From: Vulcanimicrobiia bacterium
GTDB lineage: Bacteria > Vulcanimicrobiota > Vulcanimicrobiia > Vulcanimicrobiales > Vulcanimicrobiaceae
Assembly (NCBI GenBank): GCA_024281075.1
Contig: JAMXLK010000071.1
Span: forward strand, 1-32,289
DNA length: 32,289 bases
Reading direction: 5' to 3'
Below, piece by piece: positions 23,826-32,289 of the stretch. The translations under genes and the position numbers were made by a program. The notes under the pieces are model-generated. The model searched no databases and was not told where the DNA came from. It worked only from the letters and a program-made list of their open reading frames with translations. Positions within the stretch are counted from its first letter, which is position 1. Each line of letters begins with the position of its first letter.

Positions 23826-24275
23826 TTGCGCGCGGTCGTTCAGCGGGTTTCGCGCGCGGCGGTTCGCGTTGAAGGGCGAACGGTCGGCGAGATCGACGCC
23901 GGGCTGCTGGTTTTCTTGAGCGTCGGCGTCGATGACGGTGAGAACGACGCACGCTCCCTGGCCGGCAAAGTGACGGGGCTACGCATTTTTGGCGACGAGC
24001 ACGGTTTGATGAATCGATCGGTGATTGACGCGCACGGCGGCGTGCTGCTCGTCTCTCAGTTCACGCTCCACGGAGACGTCAGGCGGGGACGGCGTCCCTC
24101 TTTCGTCAACGCCGCGAAAGAACCGGAGTCGCGCCGCCTTTACGAGCTGGCCGGAACGCTCATCGCGGCCGCCGGCGTTCCGGTGTCGTATGGCGTTTTC
24201 GGCGCTACGATGGAGATCGAGTTGGTCAACGCCGGCCCCGTGACGATCCTTGTCGATACCAAGCGAGCCTTCTGA
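23826..24275 (+). CDS. dtd: D-aminoacyl-tRNA deacylase
   Basis: 149 residues, the normal DTD length. It starts MRAVVQRVSRAAVRVEG. Both active-site signatures are intact: SQFTL in LLVSQFTLHGDVRRGRRPSF and the Gly-cisPro motif in NAGPVTILVDT. It hydrolyses D-amino acids (and glycine mischarged on tRNA-Ala) from tRNA in the cytosol. The start is TTG 23826; no better codon exists upstream in frame near the conserved N-terminus. Confidence 0.96.
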   Translation: MRAVVQRVSRAAVRVEGRTVGEIDAGLLVFLSVGVDDGENDARSLAGKVTGLRIFGDEHGLMNRSVIDAHGGVLLVSQFTLHGDVRRGRRPSFVNAAKEPESRRLYELAGTLIAAAGVPVSYGVFGATMEIELVNAGPVTILVDTKRAF

Positions 24276-24333
24276 AAATGCGCTAGCCGTATGGTTACTT
24301 TCCTCACCGAGCTGGCCGCTTCTCATCTTGCAC

Positions 24334-24414
24334 CAACCTAGGGGGCAAACTTTCGACCCCCCCCGTGCGTTGTAGTAGACGGAGAACCAAGGTTGCCGCC
24401 CTTTTTTAGCGGCA
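24334..24414 (+). promoter_or_regulatory. Potential structured 5' leader of the KGG-repeat gene
   Basis: CAACCT (24334-24339) can pair with AGGTTG (24390-24395), closing a junction. The junction holds GGGGG (24341-24345) with C-run 24357-24364 and CCGT (24363-24366) with ACGG (24379-24382). A second hairpin, TGCCGC (24394-24399) with GCGGCA (24409-24414) and a T-rich loop, shares two bases with the closing stem, so the two partly compete. I could not match it to a known riboswitch consensus. It may be a regulatory leader or a chance fold. Confidence 0.35.
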
Positions 24415-24427
24415 TGCAGAACATAGG

Positions 24428-24769
24428 GTGAAACGAAACAAGATGATTAGCGAACCGAACCGGCGTAGCGGCGGCATGTCGGTCAGAGAAGCCGGCCAAA
24501 AAGGCGGCGAGACCGTCAAGAAAAAGTACGGCGCCGAGTTCTACGAAGAGATCGGCCGCAAGGGCGGCCTAGCAACGAAACAAGCTCACGGTCATGAGTT
24601 CTACGAGCAAATCGGCAAGAAGGGTGGCAAGAAAGGCGGCGAAGCCACGCGAGACCGCTATGGGCCGGACTTCTACGAACGCATCGGACAAAAGGGTGGG
24701 CAAAAAGTCAAGCAGCTCATCGAAGAGGGAAAGCGCGCCGCGTCTGACCGCAAACAGCGCGCGAGCTAA
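24428..24769 (+). CDS. KGG-repeat stress-response protein
   Basis: 113 residues, highly charged, without signal peptide or membrane segment. It contains repeated units of about 20-24 residues, each with a GxKGG core and an aromatic-rich Y-G-x-E/D-F-Y-E-x-I-G segment (AEFYEEIGRKGG, HEFYEQIGKKGG, PDFYERIGQKGG). This matches the stress-induced KGG repeat found in GsiB/YciG-like hydrophilic proteins, which are induced by desiccation, acid or general stress. The start may be GTG 24428, ATG 24443 or ATG 24478; the repeats begin after the last of these. The 152-bp upstream region may be a structured leader. Confidence 0.85.
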   Translation: MKRNKMISEPNRRSGGMSVREAGQKGGETVKKKYGAEFYEEIGRKGGLATKQAHGHEFYEQIGKKGGKKGGEATRDRYGPDFYERIGQKGGQKVKQLIEEGKRAASDRKQRAS

Positions 24770-25544
24770 GTCTTCTTCACGGCTCGGGACGAGCCTGAGC
24801 CTCGTACTCTTAGCATTCGCGGCAGTCGGCGTGGGAACCGCCGGAGCATATCCAGTCTCTCCGACACCCATGCCGAAGCCGACTCCAAGCGAGTCGGCCC
24901 CGCCACCAGGAAACGTCCTGCCGTTTGACTCGACGCTGCTGTTCGTATTGGACGATCCGATTTCGTCGAAGTCTTCCAAGGGCGGCTCCCTGGTGCGAGC
25001 ACATCTGAAAGCCCCGATCGTGATCGCCGGCCGTACGATTGCTGCGGCCGGTGCTCCCGTAGAAATTCGCATCCTCGATTCGTCGGCTGCCGACATCGCC
25101 GACACGTACGGTTTTGTCGACATCTACTTCGAGCCGCTCAAACTCGGCGACGGCCGTATGCTGCCGTTGCGCACGCCAATATCGCGTCTCTCCCCGAGCG
25201 TTTCGGCCGGACACGAGTCGACGGTCGCCGCGGAAGATACTGCGGGCGACATTTTCGTGCCGTACTATTCGCTCTGGCAGATCTTTCGGCACGGCAAGAA
25301 CTTCGTGCTTGGCGCCGGTTCGGTGCTTCCCGCAAAAACGGAAGCCACCGTTACCGCCCGAGCCAACGGCGCAATCGCCATCGCGACGCCTCAACCGCTG
25401 ATCCAAAGCTCGGAACCGCCGAACGCAACGTTTCCGGTTATGCCGTTAGCGACTCCGTACGGGCCGGCCGTTGCAACGCCGCGTCCGCGTACGACGCCCT
25501 CGCCAACGCCGTCGCCTTCGCCGGACGCCTCGCCCTCGCCGTAA
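24660..25544 (+). CDS. Membrane-anchored or secreted proline-rich protein of unknown function
   Basis: About 294 residues if started at ATG 24660. A Lys/Ser-rich basic stretch leads into a hydrophobic segment (SLSLVLLAFAAVGVGTAGA), then a Pro-rich linker, a beta-rich domain (about 90-220) and a Pro/Thr/Ser tail (TPSPTPSPSPDASPSP), so the bulk is extracytoplasmic. I do not recognise a family. The start is problematic: the hydrophobic segment follows the KGG stop almost directly. The only ATG codons in frame before it (24594, 24660) lie inside the KGG gene, 110-176 bp of out-of-frame overlap. GTG 24831 would remove the export signal. A CTG near 24795 is another option. Confidence 0.6.
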   Translation: MGRTSTNASDKRVGKKSSSSSKRESAPRLTANSARAKSSSRLGTSLSLVLLAFAAVGVGTAGAYPVSPTPMPKPTPSESAPPPGNVLPFDSTLLFVLDDPISSKSSKGGSLVRAHLKAPIVIAGRTIAAAGAPVEIRILDSSAADIADTYGFVDIYFEPLKLGDGRMLPLRTPISRLSPSVSAGHESTVAAEDTAGDIFVPYYSLWQIFRHGKNFVLGAGSVLPAKTEATVTARANGAIAIATPQPLIQSSEPPNATFPVMPLATPYGPAVATPRPRTTPSPTPSPSPDASPSP

Positions 25545-25603
25545 AGCGCGATGCTTTCCGGCTCGCCTTCGCGAAGAGCGGCCGAGAAAGGGAGGTTCTG
25601 CTC

Positions 25604-26281
25604 GTGCTCCAGAGATTGACGTGCGTATTTTCATTGCTTGCGCTAGTCAGCGCTCCGGCCATCGCCGCCGCACCGGCGCCCAAAGCGACGCTCTCGCCGG
25701 TACCCCAGGGCTCTGAAGTCGCGTTTGTAAAAGCGATCCAAAAAGATCTTATGACGCGATTCCCCACTGCGGCTGATGCCGAAAAGGCCGGCTACTTCCG
25801 CTTCGGCAACGAAGACTCAACCGGCGCGATCAGCTATGCCAATCTTCAATGGCAGAGCGCCGATCCGCAACATCCGAGCCAGCTCTGGTACGACGTACAC
25901 GGCAACCTGCTCGGCGCCGACTTTTCGGTGCTGCAAAGCTCTTCGCCCGAGCCGCCCAAGCAGTGGGGCGTCAGCCCCGGCCGCTGGGTCTCGTTCCGCG
26001 AGCACATCCATTGGATTCTCGTCGGACCCAACAACACCGAAGTCTACGGTGCGACCAGCGCTAAGGCGTTCTCCGCGGCCGGCGGCAATGCCGACGATCC
26101 TCAGCCCGTCACCGTGGTGAAGATGGGCAAGGCCAAAAACGTCGCCGACGTCAAGCGCGTCTTTCTCTTCCCCTCCATTTGGGACTTGATCGTGTGGGTG
26201 AAACCGAATCCGAGCGGCGCTTTCGCCGACAAAAACCCGCTGGTAACTCCGTCAGCAAACGCGGAAAAAGACTCTATGTGA
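25604..26281 (+). CDS. Secreted protein of unknown function
   Basis: 225 residues with a typical signal peptide (MLQRLTCVFSLLALVSAPAIAAAP). GTG 25604 has a good GGGAGG ribosome site 8-12 bases upstream. The mature part is soluble, with Trp/Tyr-rich stretches such as YANLQWQSADPQHPSQLWYDVHGNLLGADF and GRWVSFREHIHWILVGP. No catalytic motif is recognised. It ends 2 bp before a REP-like palindrome that separates it from the convergent gene. It follows the preceding secreted protein by 59 bp and may be cotranscribed. Confidence 0.75.
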   Translation: MLQRLTCVFSLLALVSAPAIAAAPAPKATLSPVPQGSEVAFVKAIQKDLMTRFPTAADAEKAGYFRFGNEDSTGAISYANLQWQSADPQHPSQLWYDVHGNLLGADFSVLQSSSPEPPKQWGVSPGRWVSFREHIHWILVGPNNTEVYGATSAKAFSAAGGNADDPQPVTVVKMGKAKNVADVKRVFLFPSIWDLIVWVKPNPSGAFADKNPLVTPSANAEKDSM

Positions 26282-26283
26282 TC

Positions 26284-26320
26284 GCCGTGTCGCCCTTCGA
26301 CACGCTCAGGGTGACACGGC
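26284..26320. repeat. REP-like palindrome between convergent genes
   Basis: GCCGTGTCGCCCT (26284-26296) and AGGGTGACACGGC (26308-26320) are complementary at 12 of 13 positions around TCGACACGCTC. It fills the whole gap between two convergent stop codons, so it may act as a bidirectional terminator. It shares arms with 15258-15315 and its loop with 16079-16105. Confidence 0.75.
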
Positions 26321-26970
26321 TACTTCGGCGTGCAGTAGTTGTCGGCGGCGGTGAGGGCAACGTCGGTCGCTTTGCCTTCGTTGATTGCGATGATGTCGCG
26401 CTGACCGTCGAAGCGTAGATAGCTCTTGATGTCGCGTGAGGCTTTGGGCGCCACCATGTCCTGCTCGTCGAAACCGCCGAGCGTGGGATGCAGCCGGTTC
26501 GGGTTGTAGCGCAGCAGCGTAATGTAGAGATTCTGCAGGTCGATCGCCAATTGGCGCTGCTTGTCGTAAGCCGCTTGCAAATCTTGCGCGGCATCGTGCA
26601 TCTCCGTTTGAGCTTGCGGATCCGAACTTAAGCGCGACCCCTCCCGCAGCTGATTGATCTCTAGCTGAATTTCTGCGAGCGACCGATTGAGAACCGTTTC
26701 TTGCTTTCCAATCGTGTCGCGAATGTGCAAGAACTGTTGAACGTAGTTGGGCCCATCCAACATCACGTTCATATCATCCAGCTGCACGCTGACGCCGTCG
26801 AGCGTGCGATCGTTCGCCAGCATGGGAACGAGCGCATTGTTGAAATGCTCCGCGAGCGACCGGCAATATGGCGACGAAGTCACCGTGATGATCGTCTTCG
26901 GCGGATGCGGCGATGGCGACGGCGTGGGAACGGCAGCGAGCAAAACGGCGATGAGCTTTATAAAAAACAT
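26320..26970 (-). CDS. Secreted helical/coiled-coil protein of unknown function
   Basis: 216 residues. A short signal peptide (MFFIKLIAVLLAAVPTPSPS) is followed by a Pro/Ser linker. Residues about 60-150 are a long amphipathic helical region (IRDTIGKQETVLNRSLAEIQLEINQL, DLQAAYDKQRQLAIDLQNLY). The C-terminus is compact, and two Cys residues (near the start of the mature protein and in NYCTPK at the end) could form a disulfide. I do not recognise a family. It lies 21 bp after rpoD in the same direction, so it may be read from the dnaG-rpoD transcript. Confidence 0.75.
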   Translation of the reverse strand: MFFIKLIAVLLAAVPTPSPSPHPPKTIITVTSSPYCRSLAEHFNNALVPMLANDRTLDGVSVQLDDMNVMLDGPNYVQQFLHIRDTIGKQETVLNRSLAEIQLEINQLREGSRLSSDPQAQTEMHDAAQDLQAAYDKQRQLAIDLQNLYITLLRYNPNRLHPTLGGFDEQDMVAPKASRDIKSYLRFDGQRDIIAINEGKATDVALTAADNYCTPK

Positions 26971-26991
26971 TGCTTTCGAGACCTCGGCGGA

Positions 26992-28161
26992 TTATTCGTT
27001 ACTCCAATAATCCTTCAGCGCCTTGCCGCGTGACGGATGACGTAATTTTCGGAGCGCCTTGGCCTCGATCTGCCGAATGCGCTCGCGGGTTACTCCGAAC
27101 TCCTGGCCGACTTCTTCGAGCGTCCGCTGGTGACCGTCTTCTAGGCCGAAGCGCAGGACGAGCACTTTCCGTTCGCGCTCGGTGAGGTTCTGAAGAACGT
27201 CCTGCATCTTCTCTTTGAGCAGCATGACCGATGCCGCCTCGGCCGGCGCAACGGCCTCCTGATCCTCGATGAAGTCGCCGAGGTGAGAATCTTCTTCTTC
27301 GCCGATCGGGGTTTCGAGCGAGATCGGTTCTTGAGAGATCTTCATGACCTCGCGCACTTTTTCGGGCGTCAGCCCCATCGAGTCGGCAATTTCTTCAACC
27401 GTCGGCTCGCGGCCGAGCTCTTGCAAAAGCTGGCGGGAAACTTTGATCAGCCGATTGATCGTCTCCACCATGTGCACCGGGATGCGAATGGTGCGGGCCT
27501 GATCGGCCAGCGCGCGCGTGATCGCCTGGCGTATCCACCACGTCGCGTAGGTGGAAAACTTATAGCCCTTGCGATAGTCGAACTTTTCGACCGCACGAAT
27601 CAAGCCCAGATTGCCCTCCTGAATCAAATCGAGAAAGAGCATCCCGCGTCCGACGTACTTCTTTGCGATCGAAACGACGAGACGCAGGTTTGCCTCGGTC
27701 AGCTGGCGCTTTGCCTCTTCACCCGAGTCCATGACGCGTTGATCGGCCGAACCGTCGCGGCGCGCTTCGAGCTCTCCCGCTTCAATGCGCATTGCCAGCG
27801 ACTTTTCTTGCTCCATCGAGAGCAGCGGCACGCGTCCGATCTCTTTGAGGTACATGCGCACCGGATCGTCGAGCGAAAGCCCGTCGGCGATCGTCTCCTC
27901 GGCCTCTTCCTCGCGCTCTGTCTCGGGTTTTTCGTCCTTCTGCTCTTCGGCAAGCTCGATGCCCGCGGCAGCGAGCTCTTCAAAAAATTCCTCGAGCTGC
28001 TCGGGACTAATCTCCTCGAGCACGTCAAAGGCTGCGCTGATCTCTTCGTACGTCAGCGAACCTTGGCTCTTTCCGCGCGCGACCAGCTTCTTCTTGAGCT
28101 CCTCCAGCGTAACTGCCGGAACCGGCTCGGCGACTGCTGCCGCAGATTTCTTACGTGCCAT
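26992..28161 (-). CDS. rpoD: RNA polymerase primary sigma factor (sigma-70)
   Basis: 389 residues. An N-terminal region 1.1-like segment (about 15-75) is followed by an acidic linker, region 1.2 ([17 protein letters not shown], 98-114), region 2 including [23 protein letters not shown] (about 194-216), region 3, and region 4.2 with the helix-turn-helix [24 protein letters not shown] (351-374). The presence of region 1.1 and a complete 2-4 core marks the housekeeping sigma. A strong GGAGGTGA lies upstream, though about 14 bases from the ATG. It is 36 bp downstream of dnaG, the conserved macromolecular-synthesis arrangement. Confidence 0.97.
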   Translation of the reverse strand: MARKKSAAAVAEPVPAVTLEELKKKLVARGKSQGSLTYEEISAAFDVLEEISPEQLEEFFEELAAAGIELAEEQKDEKPETEREEEAEETIADGLSLDDPVRMYLKEIGRVPLLSMEQEKSLAMRIEAGELEARRDGSADQRVMDSGEEAKRQLTEANLRLVVSIAKKYVGRGMLFLDLIQEGNLGLIRAVEKFDYRKGYKFSTYATWWIRQAITRALADQARTIRIPVHMVETINRLIKVSRQLLQELGREPTVEEIADSMGLTPEKVREVMKISQEPISLETPIGEEEDSHLGDFIEDQEAVAPAEAASVMLLKEKMQDVLQNLTERERKVLVLRFGLEDGHQRTLEEVGQEFGVTRERIRQIEAKALRKLRHPSRGKALKDYWSNE

Positions 28162-28196
28162 TCGTTTGTGTTCTCACCTCCTTCCCGTTTTCGCGC

Positions 28197-29987
28197 TCAC
28201 CGCTTCAGCTTCGCGACCAGCGCCTCGAACTCTCCGCGCAATTCCTCGGAGACCATTTTCCCGTCAGCAAGCCGCTCGTCAATGAGGTCCGAGAGCTCGC
28301 GATAACGCCGCCGTTCGTCTTCGAGCTGCAGTCGCTCGACAACCCGCTGCAAGTGCGCACGGCGCTCTTCCGTATCGCCGTATCGCACCGCCGAACTCCG
28401 ATCGCGGCGCCCGATCTCCGCAAGAAGATCCAGCATCCCCTGATCTTCCGCAAAGAGTCCGAAGACGTCCGCGGTCGAGTTCAGCATGCCTGCCGCTTCG
28501 ACGATCCGTTCGTAAACGCGACGGTAGACCTCGTTGCGAAAACGCGCCGCGCCGATGCGCTCACCGTACTCTTTGCCCAACGCAGGCTCTTCGAGCAGAA
28601 TGCTCAACACCTCGCGCTCGAACGAGAGCGGCTCGACCGACGCCGCCACGTGGCGGCTCGGCGCGAACGCCGTTTTGGAATGCGGCGCAAAGTTCGCGCT
28701 GTCGGCGAGGAACCGGCTATTCCGAAGGTCATCCACGTTCACCTGCAGACGTCCAGCGACGTAAACGCGCCAGCGATCCCATTCCTCGCGCGGTGCAAGC
28801 CGGCGAATCAGCGATTCGGCTCGTTGATTGAGCCGCGACGGCGATTCGAACCCGGCGCGAAGCCGATCGATCTCGGCGTCGATTCGGAACTCCAGGGCAA
28901 GCTTTGCTTCATCCAGCAGCGTTTGGAACGCGGCTGAGCCTTTGCCTCTAATGAAACTATCAGGATCGTCGCCCGGCGGCAGCAGCACGATGCGGACGGA
29001 AGAGCCGGTGTGCTCGATCTCCTTAGACGCAACGTCGATCGCTTTGGTTGCAGCGGCGCTGCCGGCCGCGTCACCGTCGAAGCAGAGGAACACGTACTCG
29101 GCGTACTTGCGAAGCTCGGCCGCTTGCTCCGCGGTAAACGAGGTTCCCAGCGCCGCGACGGCGTTTTGAAAGCCGGCTTGATGGAGCGCTATGCAATCGA
29201 GGTAGCCCTCGACCACGATAAGCGTACGGTCGTTCTGAACCGCTTTACGTGCGAGGTTCAGCGCAAAGAGGTGATGGCCCTTAGTGTAAACCGGCGTGGT
29301 ACTGGTGTTGAGATATTTCGGCTCGCCGTCACCGAGCGCGCGTCCGCCGAACGCGATCACTTCGCCCGTCGTCGAGTACGTGGGAACCATGAGACGATTC
29401 CGGTAAAAATCGTAGTAGCCGCGCTGCCCGGCTTTGACGAGGCCTGCCTTCGCCGCGATCGTCAAATCGATTCCGTTGCTCTGGAGCTCGGTAACGAGAC
29501 CGCTCCACGAATCCGGCGCATAGCCGAAGCCGAATCGTTCCAGCGTTTCGTTCGAAAAGCCGCGCCGGCTGCAATAAGCACGGGCCCGCGCGCCCAGCTC
29601 GCCCGCAAGCATGCGCGCGAAATAGGCGGCGGCAACCCGGTTTGACTCATACATGGCTTCGCGCTCGCTGCGCACGCGTGCCGCGCGGGGGTTTTCAGGC
29701 TGCAGTTCGATGCCGGCTTTTGATGCCAGTGCGCGCACGGCTTCAGCGAAGTCGAGATTTTCGGATTTTTGCACGAACGTGATTGCGTCGCCGCCGGCAC
29801 CGCAGCCGAAACATTTGAAGAATCCGCGGTCGGGATGGACGTGAAACGACGGTGTCTTCTCAGCGTGAAACGGACAGAGGCCGACCAAATCGTTGCCGCG
29901 CTTCTTGAGCGGCACGTAGCTGCCGATGAGGGCGGCGATGTCGACGCGCGCTCGGATTTCGCGTAAAACGCCTTGATCGTATCTCAC
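28197..29987 (-). CDS. dnaG: DNA primase
   Basis: 596 residues from GTG 29987. The zinc-binding CHC2 domain has C38, H41, C59 and C62 in LCPFHAEKTPSF and FKCFGCGAGG. The catalytic core has TOPRIM motifs in TLIVVEGYLDCIAL and VFLCFDGDAAGSAA, and a C-terminal helicase-binding region from about 440 is helical and divergent. It synthesises RNA primers at the replication fork. It is divergent from the HD-domain gene, with about 69 bp between starts that should hold the dnaG-rpoD promoter; I could not assign boxes. Confidence 0.97.
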   Translation of the reverse strand: MRYDQGVLREIRARVDIAALIGSYVPLKKRGNDLVGLCPFHAEKTPSFHVHPDRGFFKCFGCGAGGDAITFVQKSENLDFAEAVRALASKAGIELQPENPRAARVRSEREAMYESNRVAAAYFARMLAGELGARARAYCSRRGFSNETLERFGFGYAPDSWSGLVTELQSNGIDLTIAAKAGLVKAGQRGYYDFYRNRLMVPTYSTTGEVIAFGGRALGDGEPKYLNTSTTPVYTKGHHLFALNLARKAVQNDRTLIVVEGYLDCIALHQAGFQNAVAALGTSFTAEQAAELRKYAEYVFLCFDGDAAGSAAATKAIDVASKEIEHTGSSVRIVLLPPGDDPDSFIRGKGSAAFQTLLDEAKLALEFRIDAEIDRLRAGFESPSRLNQRAESLIRRLAPREEWDRWRVYVAGRLQVNVDDLRNSRFLADSANFAPHSKTAFAPSRHVAASVEPLSFEREVLSILLEEPALGKEYGERIGAARFRNEVYRRVYERIVEAAGMLNSTADVFGLFAEDQGMLDLLAEIGRRDRSSAVRYGDTEERRAHLQRVVERLQLEDERRRYRELSDLIDERLADGKMVSEELRGEFEALVAKLKR

Positions 29988-30056
29988 GCTTCGCTACAAG
30001 ACTTCTGCGCCCGGACGAAGGTTTCCGCGTCGACGATACGCGAAGCCGCTTGCACA

Positions 30057-31253
30057 GTGAAGCGAATCTTCGATCCGGTTCACCATTTCATCCAGCTTTC
30101 CACGGCGGAAGCGCGGCTGCTCGATTTACCCGTGATGCAGCGCCTGCGACGCCTGCGTCAGCTCGGACTCGCGTACCTCGCGTTTCCCTCGGCCGAGCAT
30201 TCGCGCTTCACGCATGCGCTCGGTGCGCTCGCGATGGGAACCCGTGCTTTCGACGAGCTCGTCGGCAATGCACCCGAGCGATTTGGGGATGCCGGTGCGA
30301 CCGCGTACCAGCGGCGTCTCCTGCGCGCGGCGCTCTTGCTGCACGACATCGGGCACGGGCCGTTCAGCCACTCGTGCGAGGCGGTGCTGGGAGCCCGTCA
30401 CGAAGCGCGCACGGGCGATCTCATCGCGCTGCCGGACGTCGCGGCCGGCATTTCAGACCTCGAGGTCGACGCGGCCGACGTACTCGGCTTGATCGCCGGC
30501 GATCCGCAGAGCCGTTACCCCGCGTTGCGTGAACTCGTCAGCGGACCGAACCTCGATGCCGACCGCATGGACTATTTGCTGCGCGACGCGTATTTCACCG
30601 GAGTGTCCAATGGGCGATACGACGCCGAACAGCTGATCGGATCGCTGCGCGTATTGGAGCGCGAAGGCCGGCTCGTCGTGGGAATCGACCGGCGCGGCGT
30701 CGTGGCGCTGGAGTCCTTCGTGATGGCACGCTACATGATGTTTGCGTCGGTTTATTTTCACCATACCACGCGGATGTTCGAGCATATTCTGCACGACGTG
30801 CTGCACGATCTGTGGCCCGACCCGCGCGCGCTCGATCCAATTGAGGAGTATCTCGCCTGGGACGACTTTCGCGTGCTCAACGCGCTTGACGGCGCGCGCA
30901 GCGAGGCGGCGCGGGCGCTGCGCAATCGGATCCGGATCTATGCGCTGGCAGCTGAGTTCAACGCCGAACGCGACTTGCGGCTCTTCGAGGCGTGCGAGGC
31001 CGCACTGCGCGAGCGTTTTGGGCCGCAAAACGTGTGGGCCGATTCGCAGGCGCAGCTGATCCATCGGTTGCCGTTCGGCATCGGCGAGGAAAGCACGGTT
31101 TGGGTGGATAGTCCGAGCGGCGCCGTCGACGCGCGCGTGGTATCGGACCTTATCGCAAAGCTCAGCGGCAAAGCTTATTGGCGAAAGCTCTTCGTGCGCC
31201 GCGATGCGGTCGACGTGCACGAAGCCCGCAGTATTTGCGCCGCCTTCTCTTAG
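30057..31253 (+). CDS. HD-domain phosphohydrolase (dNTP triphosphohydrolase/SAMHD1-like)
   Basis: 398 residues from GTG 30057. The N-terminus [14 protein letters not shown] and the HD metal site are typical of this family: H53 in [10 protein letters not shown]96-D97 in [13 protein letters not shown], and a downstream Asp in [18 protein letters not shown]. YwfO- and SAMHD1-like members hydrolyse dNTPs to nucleoside and triphosphate, so a role in nucleotide pool control next to dnaG would be sensible; the substrate is inferred. The open frame begins at 29973, but that would overlap the dnaG start and adds unconserved residues. The gene is convergent with ppdK, with overlapping stops. Confidence 0.9.
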   Translation: MKRIFDPVHHFIQLSTAEARLLDLPVMQRLRRLRQLGLAYLAFPSAEHSRFTHALGALAMGTRAFDELVGNAPERFGDAGATAYQRRLLRAALLLHDIGHGPFSHSCEAVLGARHEARTGDLIALPDVAAGISDLEVDAADVLGLIAGDPQSRYPALRELVSGPNLDADRMDYLLRDAYFTGVSNGRYDAEQLIGSLRVLEREGRLVVGIDRRGVVALESFVMARYMMFASVYFHHTTRMFEHILHDVLHDLWPDPRALDPIEEYLAWDDFRVLNALDGARSEAARALRNRIRIYALAAEFNAERDLRLFEACEAALRERFGPQNVWADSQAQLIHRLPFGIGEESTVWVDSPSGAVDARVVSDLIAKLSGKAYWRKLFVRRDAVDVHEARSICAAFS

Positions 31254-32289
31254 GATAGCGTGCCGATGGCGGATTGGGCGGCCGCCAATCGCGCGATCGG
31301 AACGCGATACGGCGAACACGAGACGTAGTCGAGTCCGAGACGATCGCAGAATGCCACGCTGCTCGGCTCGCCGCCATGCTCGCCGCAGATACCGATTTTC
31401 ATACCGTCGCGCGCGCCGCGGCCAAGTTTGACGCCCTGCTCCATCAGTGCGCCGACGCCGCGCCGGTCGAGCACCTGAAACGGGTCGTCCTTGAGGATTC
31501 GCTTTTCGAGGTAGACCGGAATGAACGACGCCTCGGCGTCGTCGCGGCTGTAGCCGTACGTCGTCTGCGTGAGGTCATTGGTACCGAACGAGAAGAATTC
31601 CGCAGCGGCGGCAATCTCGTCGGCGACGACGCAGGCGCGCGGCAGCTCGATCATCGTGCCGATCCGGTATGCCAACGAAACGCCCTGCTCGGCAAGAACT
31701 GCATCGGCAACGCGTTTGACCGCGTCGCGCGTCGTCTGCATCTCCTCCTTCGTGCCAACGCCCGGAATCATCACGTCGGGACGCGCGTCGACGCCATTGC
31801 GTTTGAGCTCACAAGCCGCTTCGAAGATCGCACGGACTTGCATCTCATAGATCTCCGGAAAGACGATTCCGAGGCGGCAAACGCGCAATCCGAGCATCGG
31901 ATTCTGTTCGTGAAGCTGCTGGACGCGTCGCAGCAGCGCTTCTTTGTACCCGTACTCCGTCGAATCGGTGCCCTTCGTCAAGCGCAGCTCCGTGGTCTCG
32001 ACGAGCAGCTGCTCGAGTGAGGGAAGAAACTCATGCAGCGGAGGATCGAGCAGTCGAATCGTAACGGGCAATCCCTCCATCGCGCGTAAAATGCCGACGA
32101 AATCGGCACGCTGGAAGGGCAGCAGGCGCGACAGCGCCGCCGCGCGGTCCTGCGGCGAAGCCGCGAGGATCATTTCGTGCACGATGGGTAGGCGCTCGGG
32201 CTGCATGAACATGTGCTCGGTGCGGCACAGCCCGATGCCTTGCGCGCCGAGATCGCGCGCCTTTGCGGCGTCTTCCGGCGTATCGGCAT
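31250..32289 (-). CDS. ppdK: Pyruvate, phosphate dikinase, C-terminal part (cut by window edge)
   Basis: The frame is open to the right edge, so only the last 346 residues are seen. They form the C-terminal PEP/pyruvate-binding TIM barrel. [27 protein letters not shown], the [11 protein letters not shown] region, [21 protein letters not shown] and the catalytic Cys in [12 protein letters not shown] are all conserved. The enzyme interconverts pyruvate and PEP with ATP and phosphate, and together with the malic enzyme in this window could support C4-to-PEP flux. The Met at 32212 is internal, not the start. Confidence 0.96.
   Translation of the reverse strand, partial: ADTPEDAAKARDLGAQGIGLCRTEHMFMQPERLPIVHEMILAASPQDRAAALSRLLPFQRADFVGILRAMEGLPVTIRLLDPPLHEFLPSLEQLLVETTELRLTKGTDSTEYGYKEALLRRVQQLHEQNPMLGLRVCRLGIVFPEIYEMQVRAIFEAACELKRNGVDARPDVMIPGVGTKEEMQTTRDAVKRVADAVLAEQGVSLAYRIGTMIELPRACVVADEIAAAAEFFSFGTNDLTQTTYGYSRDDAEASFIPVYLEKRILKDDPFQVLDRRGVGALMEQGVKLGRGARDGMKIGICGEHGGEPSSVAFCDRLGLDYVSCSPYRVPIARLAAAQSAIGTLS

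Noticed and set aside
24334-24414. Known riboswitch upstream of the KGG gene (c-di-GMP, c-di-AMP or glutamine type)
   Set aside because: Short matches such as GGGCAAAC or GACGGA occur, but the conserved cores and stem order of those classes do not fit.
24641-24760. CRISPR or tandem DNA repeat in the KGG gene
   Set aside because: The repetition is at protein level (GxKGG units) with variable codons; it is a coding repeat protein.
1-32289. CRISPR array, prophage or insertion sequence
   Set aside because: No regularly spaced direct repeats, phage structural genes or transposase were seen in the window.

Overview
The window is about 32.3 kb of GC-rich bacterial chromosome. Genes are tightly packed, with many 4-bp stop/start overlaps and many GTG or TTG starts. 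It carries housekeeping genes (dnaG, rpoD, dtd, ppdK, tRNA-Leu), a tripartite-type RND pump, a penicillin-binding DD-peptidase and secreted copper-amine-oxidase-N-type stalk domains. This suggests a diderm outside the well-studied phyla. A member of Eremiobacterota (WPS-2) or a related terrabacterial lineage would fit, but that is an inference from gene style, not from a marker comparison.

Region 1 (1-15037), almost all minus strand. Transcription runs from the RND permease through a stalk-domain secreted protein, an SDR oxidoreductase (apparently CTG start), an M1 aminopeptidase with C-terminal HEAT repeats, a PBP4-type DD-carboxypeptidase, TldD, TldE, an ACT-containing malic enzyme and a MocR-type regulator. 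Several of these act on peptides or the cell envelope. A truncated isoprenylcysteine methyltransferase-like gene enters from the left edge.

Region 2 (15038-16307) is the only gene-poor stretch. It holds a minus-strand terminator-like hairpin, REP-like palindromes, a tRNA-Leu(GAG) gene, and an exact 25-bp copy of the tRNA 3' end 667 bp away. The interval between the copies looks like the remnant of a small tRNA-targeted element carrying one membrane-protein ORF.

Region 3 (16308-22133), minus strand, is one directon: mntP, kamB, kamC, kce and two Dpp/Opp-type permeases. KamB and KamC resemble the reactivase pair of B12-dependent lysine 5,6-aminomutase, and Kce is a 3-keto-5-aminohexanoate cleavage-type enzyme. 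This points to beta-lysine/lysine catabolism, although the aminomutase genes are not in the window.

Region 4 (22172-26281), plus strand, holds an orphan ModB-like permease, proline dehydrogenase, dtd, a KGG-repeat stress protein behind a potentially structured leader, and two secreted proteins of unknown function.

Region 5 (26320-32289) contains dnaG-rpoD plus a secreted coiled-coil protein (minus), a divergent HD-domain phosphohydrolase (plus), and the C-terminal part of pyruvate phosphate dikinase (minus, cut by the right edge).

Most of the window is ordinary. The accessory-looking features are the tRNA-Leu remnant, palindromic repeats (one in-frame inside dacB), the enlarged RND pump, the kam reactivase cluster without its mutase, and the KGG leader.
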